Shown: positions 7,926 through 16,999, counted from the first letter of the stretch. The stretch is DNA of 64,000 nt from Pantoea sp. Ap-967 (GCF_011752565.1 NZ_VWXK01000010.1:124001-188000); one strand, 5' to 3'. Numbers and translations are program-made. Notes: generated by a model not told the origin, from the sequence alone.

Positions 7926-9368
7926 TCAAACGCTGATGCACAGGTATTTGATTTCGAGGTAGTCCTCGATACCGTATTTGGAACCTTCGCGGCCAAGGCC
8001 CGAGGCCTTGATGCCACCGAACGGCGCGACTTCGTTGGAGATCAGGCCGGTGTTGATACCCACCATGCCGTATTCCAGGGCCTCGGCAACACGGAACACA
8101 CGGCTCATGTCGCGGGCGTAGAAGTACGAGGCCAGGCCGAATTCGGTGTCGTTGGACATGGCGATGACTTCGGCTTCGTCTTTGAAGCGGAACAGCGGCG
8201 CCAGTGGGCCGAAGGTTTCTTCCTTGGCAACGGCGGCGGTTTTCGGCACGTCGACCAGGATGGTCGGCTCGAAGAAGTTGCCTTCGATCAGCTTGCCACC
8301 GGACAGCACCTTGGCGCCTTTGCCCACGGCGTCTTCGATGTGTTCCTGAACCTTGGCAACGGCCTTGCCGTCGATCAGCGGGCCAGTGGTGGTGCCTTCT
8401 TCCAGGCCGTTACCGATCTTCAGCTTGGCAACAGCGGCGGCCAGCTTCTGGGCGAACGCGTCGTACACGCCGTCCTGCACGTAGATACGGTTGGCGCAGA
8501 CGCAGGTCTGGCCGTTGTTGCGGTACTTGGAGATGATCGCGCCCTCGACGGCCTTGTCCAGGTCGGCGTCGTCGAACACGATGAACGGGGCGTTGCCACC
8601 CAGCTCCAGGGAAACTTTCTTGATGTCCTTGGCGCATTCTTCCATCAGCTGGCGACCGATTTCGGTCGAGCCGGTGAAGGACAGCTTGCGTACCAGGGAG
8701 TTGCCAGTCAGCTCGCCGCCAACTTCGCCAGCGCTGCCGGTAACCACGCTCAGCACGCCAGCCGGGATGCCGGCACGGGTGGCCAGCTCGACCAGGGCCA
8801 GGGCGGAGTACGGGGTTTGCGAGGCAGGCTTGAGCACCATGGTGCAGCCAGCGGCCAGGGCCGGGCCGGCTTTACGGGTGATCATGGCGGCCGGGAAGTT
8901 CCACGGGGTGATGGCCGCGGTAACGCCGATTGGCTGCTTGATGACGATCAGGCGCTTGTCTGGCTGGTGGCCCGGGATGGTGTCGCCGTAAACGCGCTTG
9001 GCTTCTTCGGCGAACCACTCGATGAACGAGGCGGCGTAGGCGATTTCGCCCTTGGCTTCGGCCAGTGGCTTGCCTTGTTCTGTGGTCATCAGGCGAGCCA
9101 GGTCGTCCTGGTTCTCGATCATCAGTTCGAACCAGCGACGCAGTTTGTTCGAGCGCTCTTTGGCGGTCAGTGCGCGCCAGGCCGGCAGGGCCTTGTCGGC
9201 AGCTTCGATGGCGCGGCGGGTTTCCGCGGTGCCCATCTTCGGCACGGTACCGATGACTTCACCCGTGGCCGGGTTGGTCACGTTGATGGTCTGACCGTTA
9301 TCCGCATCCAGCCACTCACCATTGATGAAGGCTTGCTGGCGGAACAACTGAGCGTCTTTGAGCTGCAT
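7926..9368 (-). CDS. gabD: Succinate-semialdehyde / glutarate-semialdehyde dehydrogenase
   Basis: This 480-residue NAD(P)-dependent aldehyde dehydrogenase oxidises the semialdehyde made by GabT to succinate (GABA route) or glutarate (lysine/5-aminovalerate route, where it is called DavD). The general-base Glu is E255 in SLELGGNAP, and the catalytic Cys is C289 in NGQTCVCANR; the TPWNFP motif is near 155. The start MQLKDAQLF at 9368 was chosen over one 17 codons upstream because it matches the usual N-terminus and has a GGGAAG ribosome site. It is the first gene of the gabD-gabT pair. Confidence 0.95.
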   Translation of the reverse strand: MQLKDAQLFRQQAFINGEWLDADNGQTINVTNPATGEVIGTVPKMGTAETRRAIEAADKALPAWRALTAKERSNKLRRWFELMIENQDDLARLMTTEQGKPLAEAKGEIAYAASFIEWFAEEAKRVYGDTIPGHQPDKRLIVIKQPIGVTAAITPWNFPAAMITRKAGPALAAGCTMVLKPASQTPYSALALVELATRAGIPAGVLSVVTGSAGEVGGELTGNSLVRKLSFTGSTEIGRQLMEECAKDIKKVSLELGGNAPFIVFDDADLDKAVEGAIISKYRNNGQTCVCANRIYVQDGVYDAFAQKLAAAVAKLKIGNGLEEGTTTGPLIDGKAVAKVQEHIEDAVGKGAKVLSGGKLIEGNFFEPTILVDVPKTAAVAKEETFGPLAPLFRFKDEAEVIAMSNDTEFGLASYFYARDMSRVFRVAEALEYGMVGINTGLISNEVAPFGGIKASGLGREGSKYGIEDYLEIKYLCISV

Positions 9369-9423
9369 GTCGGCTTCCCGAAATTGTTGATTGTTTGAAA
9401 AGCGCCCAAGGCAGGGCATCGAG

Positions 9424-9441
9424 CGTTTGAAATCTCAAACG
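9424..9441. promoter_or_regulatory. Perfect inverted repeat upstream of gabD (operator candidate)
   Basis: CGTTTGA-AATC-TCAAACG is a perfect 7-bp inverted repeat 56 bases upstream of the gabD start. About 40 bases further upstream, GTTC...GAAC half-sites flank an A-run. The position suits a regulator of gabDT, but which protein binds is not visible. Confidence 0.45.
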
Positions 9442-9600
9442 AATGCTAAGCGGCTGCTGGGGTGTTGGACAATAGGCTGTTCGAAAAAAAGAACGAATGG
9501 TTGAACACCCTGTCTGGAAATGCCGCTTTAGGGTAGACGATCAAGGGTAAGGAAATGTGAAGGACGAAGGGTCGCCGAGGCATCGTTGTTGCCTGGAAGA

Positions 9601-9747
9601 TCGAGCGCCGCCCACGCGGCGCATCGCAGGCAAGCCTGCTCCTACAGGCGTGCGCCAAGGGGCCGCGCGCGCAGGTAACATGAACACTGGCCCGAAACAG
9701 ATGTAGGAGCAGGCTTGCCTGCGATGCGCCGCGCGGGCGGCGCTCGA
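9601..9747. repeat. REP pair forming a long, nearly perfect inverted repeat
   Basis: The arms at 9601-9646 and 9702-9747 are 46 bases each and are reverse complements except for one base. They contain the REP core (GGCAAGCCTGCTCCTACA). The 55-base spacer has no gene. It occupies most of the 418-base gap between the gabD promoter region and the 3' end of astA. Confidence 0.88.
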
Positions 9748-9786
9748 TTGACGCGCAAACACAAAATTTATGTCAGGCGACCAAAA

Positions 9787-11463
9787 TCAAAACGCCTTGG
9801 CCAGGTCGATTACCAGGGCCCTGTAGCCAACAGACCCCGGCTGCCGGCTATGCACCTTGAGCTCCACCAGCACCTCCTGGGTCCCCCGCCGCACCTCATT
9901 GAGCACGGTGGTAGTAAGCTTTTCCGGTGTGAGGAAATTCACCGAAGCGGAATAAATGAACTGGGTATCGGTTTCCGCCCGATAAGCCACCACCGAGGTC
10001 ACCGGGCTGTACCACTCGTCGCCGCGCTCCTTGCCGTACGCCCACAACTGCTCGACGGTGCCCTTGGCCTCATCGACCTTGTACTCCACCGCCCGGCTGT
10101 AGTTGCCGCTGAGCTTGGTCGGGGCAAAGTCGCGCCCCCAGCCGTTATCGAACACGGTCAGCGTGCCTTTGCCGGTCAGCCAGGCGGTGTGCTGGGTCCA
10201 TGACCAGTCGAAGCCTTCGCTGGCCACCGGCTTGAGCACTTTGTCCTGCAGGTGCTGCGGCCAGCCCTGGGGCGAGGCGAGAATCCATTTCACCTGTTTG
10301 TCACGGCCAATCTTCACCACGCCCTGATGGCGCGCTGAAACGATAATGCTGTCGTCATCGGCATCGTAGTCGATGGCGTTGACGTGGGCCCAGTTGCGCC
10401 CGGTGCCCACGCCCGGCGTGTCGCCGAACGGCAGGTCGCCCTCGGCCAGTTCGTTGGCCAGCCGGTCATCCTGCTTGGTCACGCCCTCGGGCAGCTGGAT
10501 CGCCGCCTTGCCCAAGGTTTCCAGCAGGTCGCCACGGTAAGGGTCGAGGATCTGGTTCAGGTCCCAGAAGTCCAGCACGTCCCCAGCCTCGCTGACCTCG
10601 ATGATGTGGTCGCGTATCGAGCGCACGCGCTTGCCGTCCGGGCGGCGGTAGTCGCTGGTGCCGACCCGCAGCAGGTAGGTGCCGTTGGCCGTTTCGCGGA
10701 TTTCATGGGAGAAGTCGGCGAACTTGTCCGGCAGGCTGCGCTGCCAGATGCGCCGGCCCAGCAAGTCGTACTTGGAATAGGTCTGGCCCTGGCCCCAGAT
10801 CAGCTTGCCGTCGCGGGTCTGCTGGAAGCCCATGGTGCCGCCCAGGCCGTCGCGGCGGTTGGAATCGTGGATCTGCTCGATGTCCAAGTACCAGCGCACG
10901 TCGCCGTTGCTGTCGGCAATCCAATTGGTGCCCACCTGGTCCCACTCGGCGGCGCCGCCCAGGGCATTCCACTTGAAGGCGCGGCCACCGGGAATGTCGC
11001 CTTGCAGGTGGTTGAACAGGTACAGGCGCTGCTCGAAGCCTGGCGCCACCTTGACCGGCTCCACCTGTGGCAGTGCAGCGGTTTGCCGGGCCACCACCGG
11101 CAGGCGCACGGCTGGCGCGTAGATCTGGTACTGCTCGCGCACCCGCTCGCCATCGAGCTTGTAGGTCACTTCCACCTGGTTGACGTGGTCCGGGTACAGG
11201 CCGAACACCGGGATGCCGCCGTAGGTCCACAGCGAGCGGTCGGACACTTCATAAACAATGTCTACCCCGCGCTCGCCCTTGCCGCGCACGCGCACATGGG
11301 CGGAGCTGAGGCTGCGCCCGCCGTCGCGGATGATCGCGGTCAGCGGCGCCAGGCGATACGGGTTGACCACCACGTCGCCGAGCAGCGCTTCATCGCGCGC
11401 TGGCACCTTGGCCGTCAGGCAGGCGCCTTCGGGCAGTGCGGGGGTTTCGGTCTTGGCATTCAT
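9787..11463 (-). CDS. astA: Aryl-sulfate sulfotransferase (AssT/AstA family)
   Basis: This 558-residue enzyme belongs to the PAPS-independent arylsulfate sulfotransferases, which pass a sulfuryl group from a phenyl sulfate ester to another phenol by way of a sulfo-histidine. Residues known to be essential in E. coli AssT appear in order: H253 (FSHEI), H360 (NWAHVNAID), R378 (VSARHQG) and H425 (TQHTAWL, the sulfated His by alignment). The start has an AAGGAGC ribosome site. Unlike periplasmic AssT proteins it begins MNAKTETPALP with no hydrophobic signal sequence, so it should be cytoplasmic unless secreted otherwise. It follows sftP by 18 bases on the same strand. In P. putida S-313 an arylsulfotransferase gene belongs to the SftR regulon. 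Confidence 0.88.
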   Translation of the reverse strand: MNAKTETPALPEGACLTAKVPARDEALLGDVVVNPYRLAPLTAIIRDGGRSLSSAHVRVRGKGERGVDIVYEVSDRSLWTYGGIPVFGLYPDHVNQVEVTYKLDGERVREQYQIYAPAVRLPVVARQTAALPQVEPVKVAPGFEQRLYLFNHLQGDIPGGRAFKWNALGGAAEWDQVGTNWIADSNGDVRWYLDIEQIHDSNRRDGLGGTMGFQQTRDGKLIWGQGQTYSKYDLLGRRIWQRSLPDKFADFSHEIRETANGTYLLRVGTSDYRRPDGKRVRSIRDHIIEVSEAGDVLDFWDLNQILDPYRGDLLETLGKAAIQLPEGVTKQDDRLANELAEGDLPFGDTPGVGTGRNWAHVNAIDYDADDDSIIVSARHQGVVKIGRDKQVKWILASPQGWPQHLQDKVLKPVASEGFDWSWTQHTAWLTGKGTLTVFDNGWGRDFAPTKLSGNYSRAVEYKVDEAKGTVEQLWAYGKERGDEWYSPVTSVVAYRAETDTQFIYSASVNFLTPEKLTTTVLNEVRRGTQEVLVELKVHSRQPGSVGYRALVIDLAKAF

Positions 11464-11481
11464 GGCAAAGCTCCTTTTTAC

Positions 11482-13818
11482 TCAGAAGTCGTAACGGGCG
11501 GTGGCGCCCACGGTGCGCGGGGTGCCGAGCACGCCGGCATAACCGCCGTTGGCGGAATTCCACAGGCTGGTGAAATAGGTTTTGTCGCCGGCGTTCTTCA
11601 CCCACAGCGACAGGTCGACCACGCCGTCACCCTGGTCCAGGCGCACACCAGCAGAAAGGTTGATCAGCGCGTAGCTGGGAATTTGGCCGTAGTCGGAGTC
11701 GTCGATGGTGCCCACCGCCTTCGAGCGGAAGGCGTAGCTGGCGGTCACGTAGGGCTCGACGTGCTGGGTGGCCTGCCACTTGTATTCACCATTGAGGTTG
11801 GCGATGTACTTGGAGGCGCCGACCACCGAGTGCCCGGACAAGTCGCAGGTGGCGGCGGCGTTGGCCAGGCTGACTTCCGCCGGGCATGGCGCGTCGTCGT
11901 ACTTGAGGTAGCGCACGTCATTCCACGAACCGTTGAAGTTCAGGGTCAGGCCACGAATCGGCAGCGCCGTGGCTTCGAACTCAAGGCCGCGCGAGCGCAC
12001 GCTGCCGGCGTTGGCCAGGTACTGCACACGGTTGACCTGGTCGTAGACGTTGGCCTGGTAGCCATGCACTTCGGCCCAGAACAGGTTGGTGTTCAACTGC
12101 AGGCGGTTATCGAACAGCGTGCTCTTGAGGCCCACTTCAGCGTTGTTGACCCGCTCGGTGCCAACCAGCAGCGAGTCGGTGCCCAGCCGAGGCGCAGCAC
12201 CCACGGTGAGGTTCACGCCGCCAGACTTCTCGCCGTGGGTGAGGGTTGCGTAGCCCAGCAACTGGTCGTTGAAGCGGTAGCTCACGCCCAACAGGCCAGA
12301 GGGGCTGAAGCTGTACTGGTTGAGGTCGCCCGAGTCGTAGGCCCCTACCCTGGCCTGGCGCGCCGTGGCGGCGGCACCGGTTACCGCTGCGCCACCTGTG
12401 GGTGCATCACGGGTGACCCAGGCGCTTTTCTCTTCATAGGTGCCACGAATGCCAGCGGTGAAGTCCAGGCGGTCGGTGGCGTGCCAGGTGCCCTGGGCGA
12501 ACAGCGCGTAGCTGTTGGTATCGATATGGCCGTTGCCGAGGGTATCGACATTGGCCAGGGCGCCGGCCGGGGTGATGTTCCAGATGTCGGCCTGGGAGCC
12601 GTAATAGGTGAACGACTTGTTGTCCAGGTCCTGCTTGAAGTAGTACGCGCCCAGCACGTAGTCGAACGCACCGCCGGTGGGCGAGGCCAGGCGCAGTTCC
12701 TGGGAATACTGCTTGTCACGCACCGACACCCCGGCGCTGTAGAACACCGGCACGTTGAGGCCATCGTCGTTGCGCGGGGTGAAGTCCCACCAGCGGTAGG
12801 CGGTGATCGACGTCAGGGTGAAGTCGTTGGGCAGGGTCCAGTTGGCCTCCACCGAGGTGCCGCCCTGGAACACCGTCACCTGCTGGTCGGCGTCGAAGTT
12901 GACCTTGCGGTCCTTGCCCGACACCAGCGTGGCGCCGGCCTGGGCTGCCAGGCTTTCATAGCGGTTGACGCCATTGATGGTGGGCCCTGTGCTGTACAGG
13001 CTGAGGATGCCGTTGTTGGAGTCTTCCTCGTTGTATTCACCGATCCAGCGCAGGTTGAAGGTATCGCTCGGCTGGAACAGCAGCTGGGTGCGAAACCCCT
13101 GGCGCTTGCCGCCGTTGAGGTCGTCGCCGTTGTGGATGTTCTTCACATAGCCGTCGTCTTCGCTGCGGTAGGCACTGATGCGCCCGGCCAGGGTTTCGCT
13201 GATCGGCCCGGAGAAACTGCCCTGGGTCTGCAGGTAGCCATCTTCGCCAATCGACTGCTGGATGCTGCCTTCGCGCTGGAAGGTGGGTTTGCGTGTGGTG
13301 ATGTTCAGCACGCCAGCGGTGGTGTTCTTGCCGAACAGCGTGCCCTGCGGGCCGCGCAGCACTTCCAGCTGCTCGACATCGAGCAGGTCGAACACCGCCA
13401 TGCCGGGGCGGCCGAGGTAAACGTTGTCCAGGTAGATGCCAACGCTGCCTTCCAGGCCATCGCTGGCCGGGTTGTTGCCCAGGCCGCGAATCGAAATGCT
13501 CGACTGGCGCGCATGCACATAGGCCACGTTGGTGCTGGGCACCAGCTGTTGCAGGTCCTGCACACGGTAGATGCGTTGGGTTTCCAGGGCTTGGCTGCCA
13601 AGCACGCTGATGGGGGTGGGCACGCTCTGCGCGGTTTCTTCGCGGCGGCGGGCGTTGACCGTGACGGTGCCAAGCTTGGCTTCCTGCTCCACGGCCGGGC
13701 TGGCAGCGACGGGCTCTTCGGCAAAGCTGCTATTGGCGGCCGCCAGCAATACGCCAGCGGCCAGGGGTTGCAGGGGGAAACGCGACGCGCGCGCAGGCCA
13801 ACGGGAAAGTCCGAACAT
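11482..13818 (-). CDS. sftP: TonB-dependent outer-membrane receptor for sulfate esters
   Basis: This 778-residue TonB-dependent receptor has a signal peptide (about 1-34, ending NSSFA), a TonB-box-like stretch (LGTVTVNARRR) near 49-59, a plug domain with the IRGLGNNP and EVLRGPQGTLFGKN motifs (about 60-180), a 22-strand-type barrel, and a terminal aromatic (ATARYDF). It probably moves sulfate esters across the outer membrane. The role rests on its place: astA follows it in the same operon, and the LysR gene sftR is divergent from it across a short A/T-rich gap. The name follows the homologous P. putida S-313 gene; the substrate is not shown by sequence. Confidence 0.85.
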   Translation of the reverse strand: MFGLSRWPARASRFPLQPLAAGVLLAAANSSFAEEPVAASPAVEQEAKLGTVTVNARRREETAQSVPTPISVLGSQALETQRIYRVQDLQQLVPSTNVAYVHARQSSISIRGLGNNPASDGLEGSVGIYLDNVYLGRPGMAVFDLLDVEQLEVLRGPQGTLFGKNTTAGVLNITTRKPTFQREGSIQQSIGEDGYLQTQGSFSGPISETLAGRISAYRSEDDGYVKNIHNGDDLNGGKRQGFRTQLLFQPSDTFNLRWIGEYNEEDSNNGILSLYSTGPTINGVNRYESLAAQAGATLVSGKDRKVNFDADQQVTVFQGGTSVEANWTLPNDFTLTSITAYRWWDFTPRNDDGLNVPVFYSAGVSVRDKQYSQELRLASPTGGAFDYVLGAYYFKQDLDNKSFTYYGSQADIWNITPAGALANVDTLGNGHIDTNSYALFAQGTWHATDRLDFTAGIRGTYEEKSAWVTRDAPTGGAAVTGAAATARQARVGAYDSGDLNQYSFSPSGLLGVSYRFNDQLLGYATLTHGEKSGGVNLTVGAAPRLGTDSLLVGTERVNNAEVGLKSTLFDNRLQLNTNLFWAEVHGYQANVYDQVNRVQYLANAGSVRSRGLEFEATALPIRGLTLNFNGSWNDVRYLKYDDAPCPAEVSLANAAATCDLSGHSVVGASKYIANLNGEYKWQATQHVEPYVTASYAFRSKAVGTIDDSDYGQIPSYALINLSAGVRLDQGDGVVDLSLWVKNAGDKTYFTSLWNSANGGYAGVLGTPRTVGATARYDF

Positions 13819-13890
13819 GCAGATGCTCCTTGAGGCATGGGCCCTGGGCGAGCATTTCCGTTGGCGGAACCGAATCGCGGTCAGTTGGGC

Positions 13891-13913
13891 TTATATTCTT
13901 TTAAGAGATATAA
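13891..13913. promoter_or_regulatory. LysR-type operator candidate in the sftP-sftR gap
   Basis: TTATAT-N11-ATATAA is a perfect dyad with the T-N11-A spacing of LysR-family sites. It lies 73 bases upstream of sftP and 99 bases upstream of sftR, in a markedly A/T-rich divergent promoter region. A second short near-palindrome, CCCTT-TAT-AAGGG, lies at 13949-13961. SftR is the obvious candidate binder. Confidence 0.6.
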
Positions 13914-14011
13914 ATATTTGCATTTCATATTTTGTGGAATAAGTAACACCCTTTATAAGGGGGCTAACCCTGTTCATCAATTGCATTCCACCGAAAGTTT
14001 CCATGTAGAAA

Positions 14012-14926
14012 ATGCATATCGATCTCCGCCAGCTCCGCCACTTCATCGCCCTTGTCGAGCACCGCAGTTTCGTCGCGGCGGCGGCCGCGGTGAACCTGTC
14101 GCAATCGGCCTTTAGCCGCAGCATCCAGACCCTGGAGCACAACGTCGGCTGCCGCCTGGTGGACCGCGCCAGCAAGGAGCTTTCGCCCACCCGCCAGGGC
14201 TTGCTGGTGCTGGAGCATTCGCGCCGGCTGGTGCATGGCGCGCATAACCTGGTGAACGAGATTCACCAGTTCAACGGCGCCACCACTGGCGTGGTGCGCT
14301 TCGGCTCCGGCCCGGCACCGGCTGGCGGCCTGGTGCCGCGGGCGGTGGCGCGCTTCGTGGCGGAATTTCCGGCGGCGCGCACCTGTTTCCAGGTGGATAA
14401 CTGGCAGGCGCTGAACCGCAAGCTGATCGCCGAGGAAATCGAGTTCTTCGTCGCCGACACCCGCCAGTTCGAATCCGACCCGGACTACCGGGTGCACAAG
14501 CTGGCGCCGCAACGCTGGCATTTCTGCTGCCGCGCCGGGCACCCGTTGACCGAGCTGGCCGAGGTGCGCGCACGGGATGTGTTCGACTACCCACTGGCGA
14601 CCACCATGCGCCCGCCGAACATCCGCAAGATTCTCAGCGACCTTAGCGGCCGGCAGGACTTTCTGCCGACGGTGGAGTGCGAGCATGGGTATGCGCTGCT
14701 GAACGTGGTGATGCATTCGGACACCATCGGCATTGCCTGCAATGCGAACTTGCGGCCTTACCAGATGGAGCGGGGGCTGGTGGCATTGAAGCTGGTGGAC
14801 CTGCTGCCGGAACAGGAAGAAGCGTTCTATACCCGCTATGGGGTGGTGAGCCGGGTGGGGTATGGTTTGTCGCCGCTGGCGCAGGGGTTGGTCAGGCAGT
14901 TGATTGCCTGTGATACCGACGTTTGA
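14012..14926 (+). CDS. sftR: LysR-type regulator of sulfate-ester metabolism
   Basis: This 304-residue LysR-family regulator has an N-terminal winged helix-turn-helix (about 1-62, MHIDLRQLRHFIALVEHRSF... ATRQG-like end at SPTRQGLLVLE) and a two-lobed effector domain (about 90-300). It is divergent from sftP with a dyad operator between them, and is flanked on the other side by atsK. Its likely regulon is sftP-astA, atsRK and atsBC, as reported for SftR of P. putida S-313. Whether the signal is sulfate or a sulfate ester cannot be read here. Length is normal for the family. Confidence 0.85.
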   Translation: MHIDLRQLRHFIALVEHRSFVAAAAAVNLSQSAFSRSIQTLEHNVGCRLVDRASKELSPTRQGLLVLEHSRRLVHGAHNLVNEIHQFNGATTGVVRFGSGPAPAGGLVPRAVARFVAEFPAARTCFQVDNWQALNRKLIAEEIEFFVADTRQFESDPDYRVHKLAPQRWHFCCRAGHPLTELAEVRARDVFDYPLATTMRPPNIRKILSDLSGRQDFLPTVECEHGYALLNVVMHSDTIGIACNANLRPYQMERGLVALKLVDLLPEQEEAFYTRYGVVSRVGYGLSPLAQGLVRQLIACDTDV

Positions 14927-14930
14927 GCGC

Positions 14931-15013
14931 CTTCGGCGCATCGCGAGCTGCGCTCGCTCCTACCAGTCCTGCGCAACCCGGTAGGAGCGAGCACAGCTCG
15001 CGATGCACCGAAG
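14931..15013. repeat. REP element pair (inverted)
   Basis: Two inverted REP copies (GCGCATCGCGAGCTGCGC... and ...GCACAGCTCGCGATGC) separate the 3' ends of sftR and atsK, which converge here. The outer ends CTTCGG and CCGAAG also pair, extending the stem. It probably acts at the mRNA ends of both genes. Confidence 0.85.
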
Positions 15014-15024
15014 GTGCCCCCATA

Positions 15025-15930
15025 TCACCCCTTGCGAGTGGTGCGGCTCAACTGCCCATCGACACCCACCGGGACTTCACCGGCCAAGGTCACGCGCCGC
15101 ACGATCCGCGGCTGGGTGCCGTAGTCATCCACCGCGTAATGCTGGGTCGCCCGGTTATCCCAAATCGCCACGTCACCCGCCTGCCAGCGCCAGCGCACAG
15201 TGTTCTCCAGGCGTGTCACATGCCCTTGCAGCACCGCGAACAGGTGCTGCGAATCGGCCAGCGAATACCCCTTGATGCGCTTGACGAAATGCCCCAGTTG
15301 CAGCGCACGCTCACCACTGACCGGGTGCACCCGCACCACCGGGTGCTCGGTTTCGTACACGGTCGAGGTAAACACCTTGCGGTAACGCTCAAGCTTCGCC
15401 GGGTCCACGTCGGGCTTGAGGCTCGCGTAGTCGTACTCGTTGCTGTGCACCGCCCACAGCTTGTCGGCCAGCTCACGCAGCGGCTCGGGCAGCTCCTGGT
15501 AGGCCGCCGCCGTGTTGGCCCACACGGTATCGCCACCGGATGCCGGGGCCACCACGCTGCGCAGGATCGACGCCTTGGGGTAGGCATCGACGAAGGTCAC
15601 GTCGGTGTGCCAGGAGTTGGCCCGCTGGCCTTCGGCGCCGTCCAGCTGCAACAGGTAACTGGTGCCGTCCACCACCGGCACGGTGGGGTGCGCGACCGGC
15701 TCGCCCAGCAGCTTGGCAAAGCCCTCCTGGCTCTGGTCGTCCAGGTGCACCTGGTTGCGGAAGAAAATCACCTTGTGCTGCACCAGGGCGGCCTGGATGG
15801 CCTCGACGGTGGCGGCATCAAGGTCGGCAGACAGCTTCACCCCACGGATTTCGGCGCCGATACGGCCGGCAACCGGGTGGATGTCGAGTTCGAGAGTACG
15901 TGGCGCGGTGGCCAGTGCGGCATTGCTCAT
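15025..15930 (-). CDS. atsK: Alkylsulfatase, 2-oxoglutarate-dependent dioxygenase
   Basis: AtsK is a non-haem Fe(II)/2-oxoglutarate dioxygenase of the TauD family. It oxidises the carbon next to the ester oxygen of medium-chain alkyl sulfates, releasing aldehyde and sulfate. The iron triad is H108 and D110 (SWHTDVTF) plus H264 (ATQHYAVDD), with the co-substrate Arg in QPRIVRRV. The 301-residue length and these positions agree with my recollection of the crystallised P. putida S-313 enzyme. It lies 31 bases behind atsR on the same strand, an atsR-atsK operon. The product sulfate feeds assimilation during sulfate starvation. Confidence 0.95.
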   Translation of the reverse strand: MSNAALATAPRTLELDIHPVAGRIGAEIRGVKLSADLDAATVEAIQAALVQHKVIFFRNQVHLDDQSQEGFAKLLGEPVAHPTVPVVDGTSYLLQLDGAEGQRANSWHTDVTFVDAYPKASILRSVVAPASGGDTVWANTAAAYQELPEPLRELADKLWAVHSNEYDYASLKPDVDPAKLERYRKVFTSTVYETEHPVVRVHPVSGERALQLGHFVKRIKGYSLADSQHLFAVLQGHVTRLENTVRWRWQAGDVAIWDNRATQHYAVDDYGTQPRIVRRVTLAGEVPVGVDGQLSRTTRKG

Positions 15931-15961
15931 GGTCGTGGTCCTTACGGTGAGGGTCGGGGGT

Positions 15962-16999
15962 TCAGCGGGCGGCCTGCACGGCCTGTTCCTGTTTCAGCGC
16001 GGCATCGAGAAAGCGCGGCTCGATCCAGTCGGCAACCTGGAAGCTGCGACGAATCAGGCGTTCGCGGGCGGCCAGGTCGACGCCTTGTTGCAACTGGGCG
16101 ACGAAGTCGGCGTCCAGGCGCGGGTCGAAGTAGTGGGCCAGGTCTTCGTTGGCCAGGTCGTCACTGAGAATGCTGCGGGGCCAGCTGGCGTTGCTTGCCA
16201 CCAGGTCCACGTAGGCATCGCGGTTGTGTTCGTCGCGCAGCCAGGCGGTGGCCTGCTCCTGGGCATTGACCAGGCGCTGCACCAGCTCGGGGTACTTGCG
16301 AATGAAGTCGCCGGTGCCCAGCAGTACCGCCTGGGTGCTGCCGGCGCCCTGCAAGTCGCGGGAATTCACTGGCAGCTCGACCAGCCCGCGCTCACGCAGC
16401 GACAGCAGGTTGGAAAGGCCCCAGGTGGCGTCGATCTGCTTGGCCGCCAAGGCCGCGTTGGCGGCGTTGAAGTCCAGGTTGATTACTTTCAGGTCGCGCT
16501 CGGACAGGCCCTGGCTGGCCAGGGCACTGGCGAACGACAGCTGGTTGGCGGTGCCGCGGAACACCGCCACGCGCTTGCCCTTGAGGTCGTGCAGGGTCTT
16601 GATGCCAGAGCCCGGCACCACGCCGAGGTAGCTTTTCACCCCACGCACGCCTGCTGACAGCACGCGGGTATCCAGGCCATTGGCCTTGCCGACGATGGCG
16701 GCCAGGTCACCCAGGTAGGCGAAGTCGGCCTGGCCGTTGGCCAGCGCTTCGTTGACCACCGGGCCTGCGCCCTTGAAGAAATGCCAGTCGATGCGGATGC
16801 CGTCCTTGGCAAATTCCTTCTCCAGCAACTGTTGGTCGCGCAGCACGTCGACCACGCCAGCGGCGCTGGGCTTGCTGCCGGCACTGAGGTCGGGCACGGC
16901 AATGCGAATGCTCTGCGGCTTGGCCGGCTCGGCGGCGTGGGCACCGAGGGTGAAGGCCAGCCCAAGGGCGGTGATCAGGTGGCGCAGCGGGGTTTTCAT
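15962..16999 (-). CDS. atsR: Sulfate-ester ABC transporter substrate-binding protein
   Basis: This 345-residue periplasmic binding protein belongs to the SsuA/NrtA family that captures sulfonates and sulfate esters. Residues 1-22 form a cleavable signal peptide (LGLAFTLGAHA). Family features include VVDVLRDQQLLEKEF, the GLSNLLSLRERG region and the PELVQRLV segment. It is the first gene of the atsR-atsK operon and is divergent from the transporter genes atsB-atsC, its presumed membrane partners. Confidence 0.9.
   Translation of the reverse strand: MKTPLRHLITALGLAFTLGAHAAEPAKPQSIRIAVPDLSAGSKPSAAGVVDVLRDQQLLEKEFAKDGIRIDWHFFKGAGPVVNEALANGQADFAYLGDLAAIVGKANGLDTRVLSAGVRGVKSYLGVVPGSGIKTLHDLKGKRVAVFRGTANQLSFASALASQGLSERDLKVINLDFNAANAALAAKQIDATWGLSNLLSLRERGLVELPVNSRDLQGAGSTQAVLLGTGDFIRKYPELVQRLVNAQEQATAWLRDEHNRDAYVDLVASNASWPRSILSDDLANEDLAHYFDPRLDADFVAQLQQGVDLAARERLIRRSFQVADWIEPRFLDAALKQEQAVQAAR

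Noticed and set aside
10384..13833. An 1149-codon open frame on the plus strand opposite astA and sftP
   Set aside because: Same cause: high GC leaves the antisense frame free of stops. It spans two real genes and has no ribosome site or recognisable domain.
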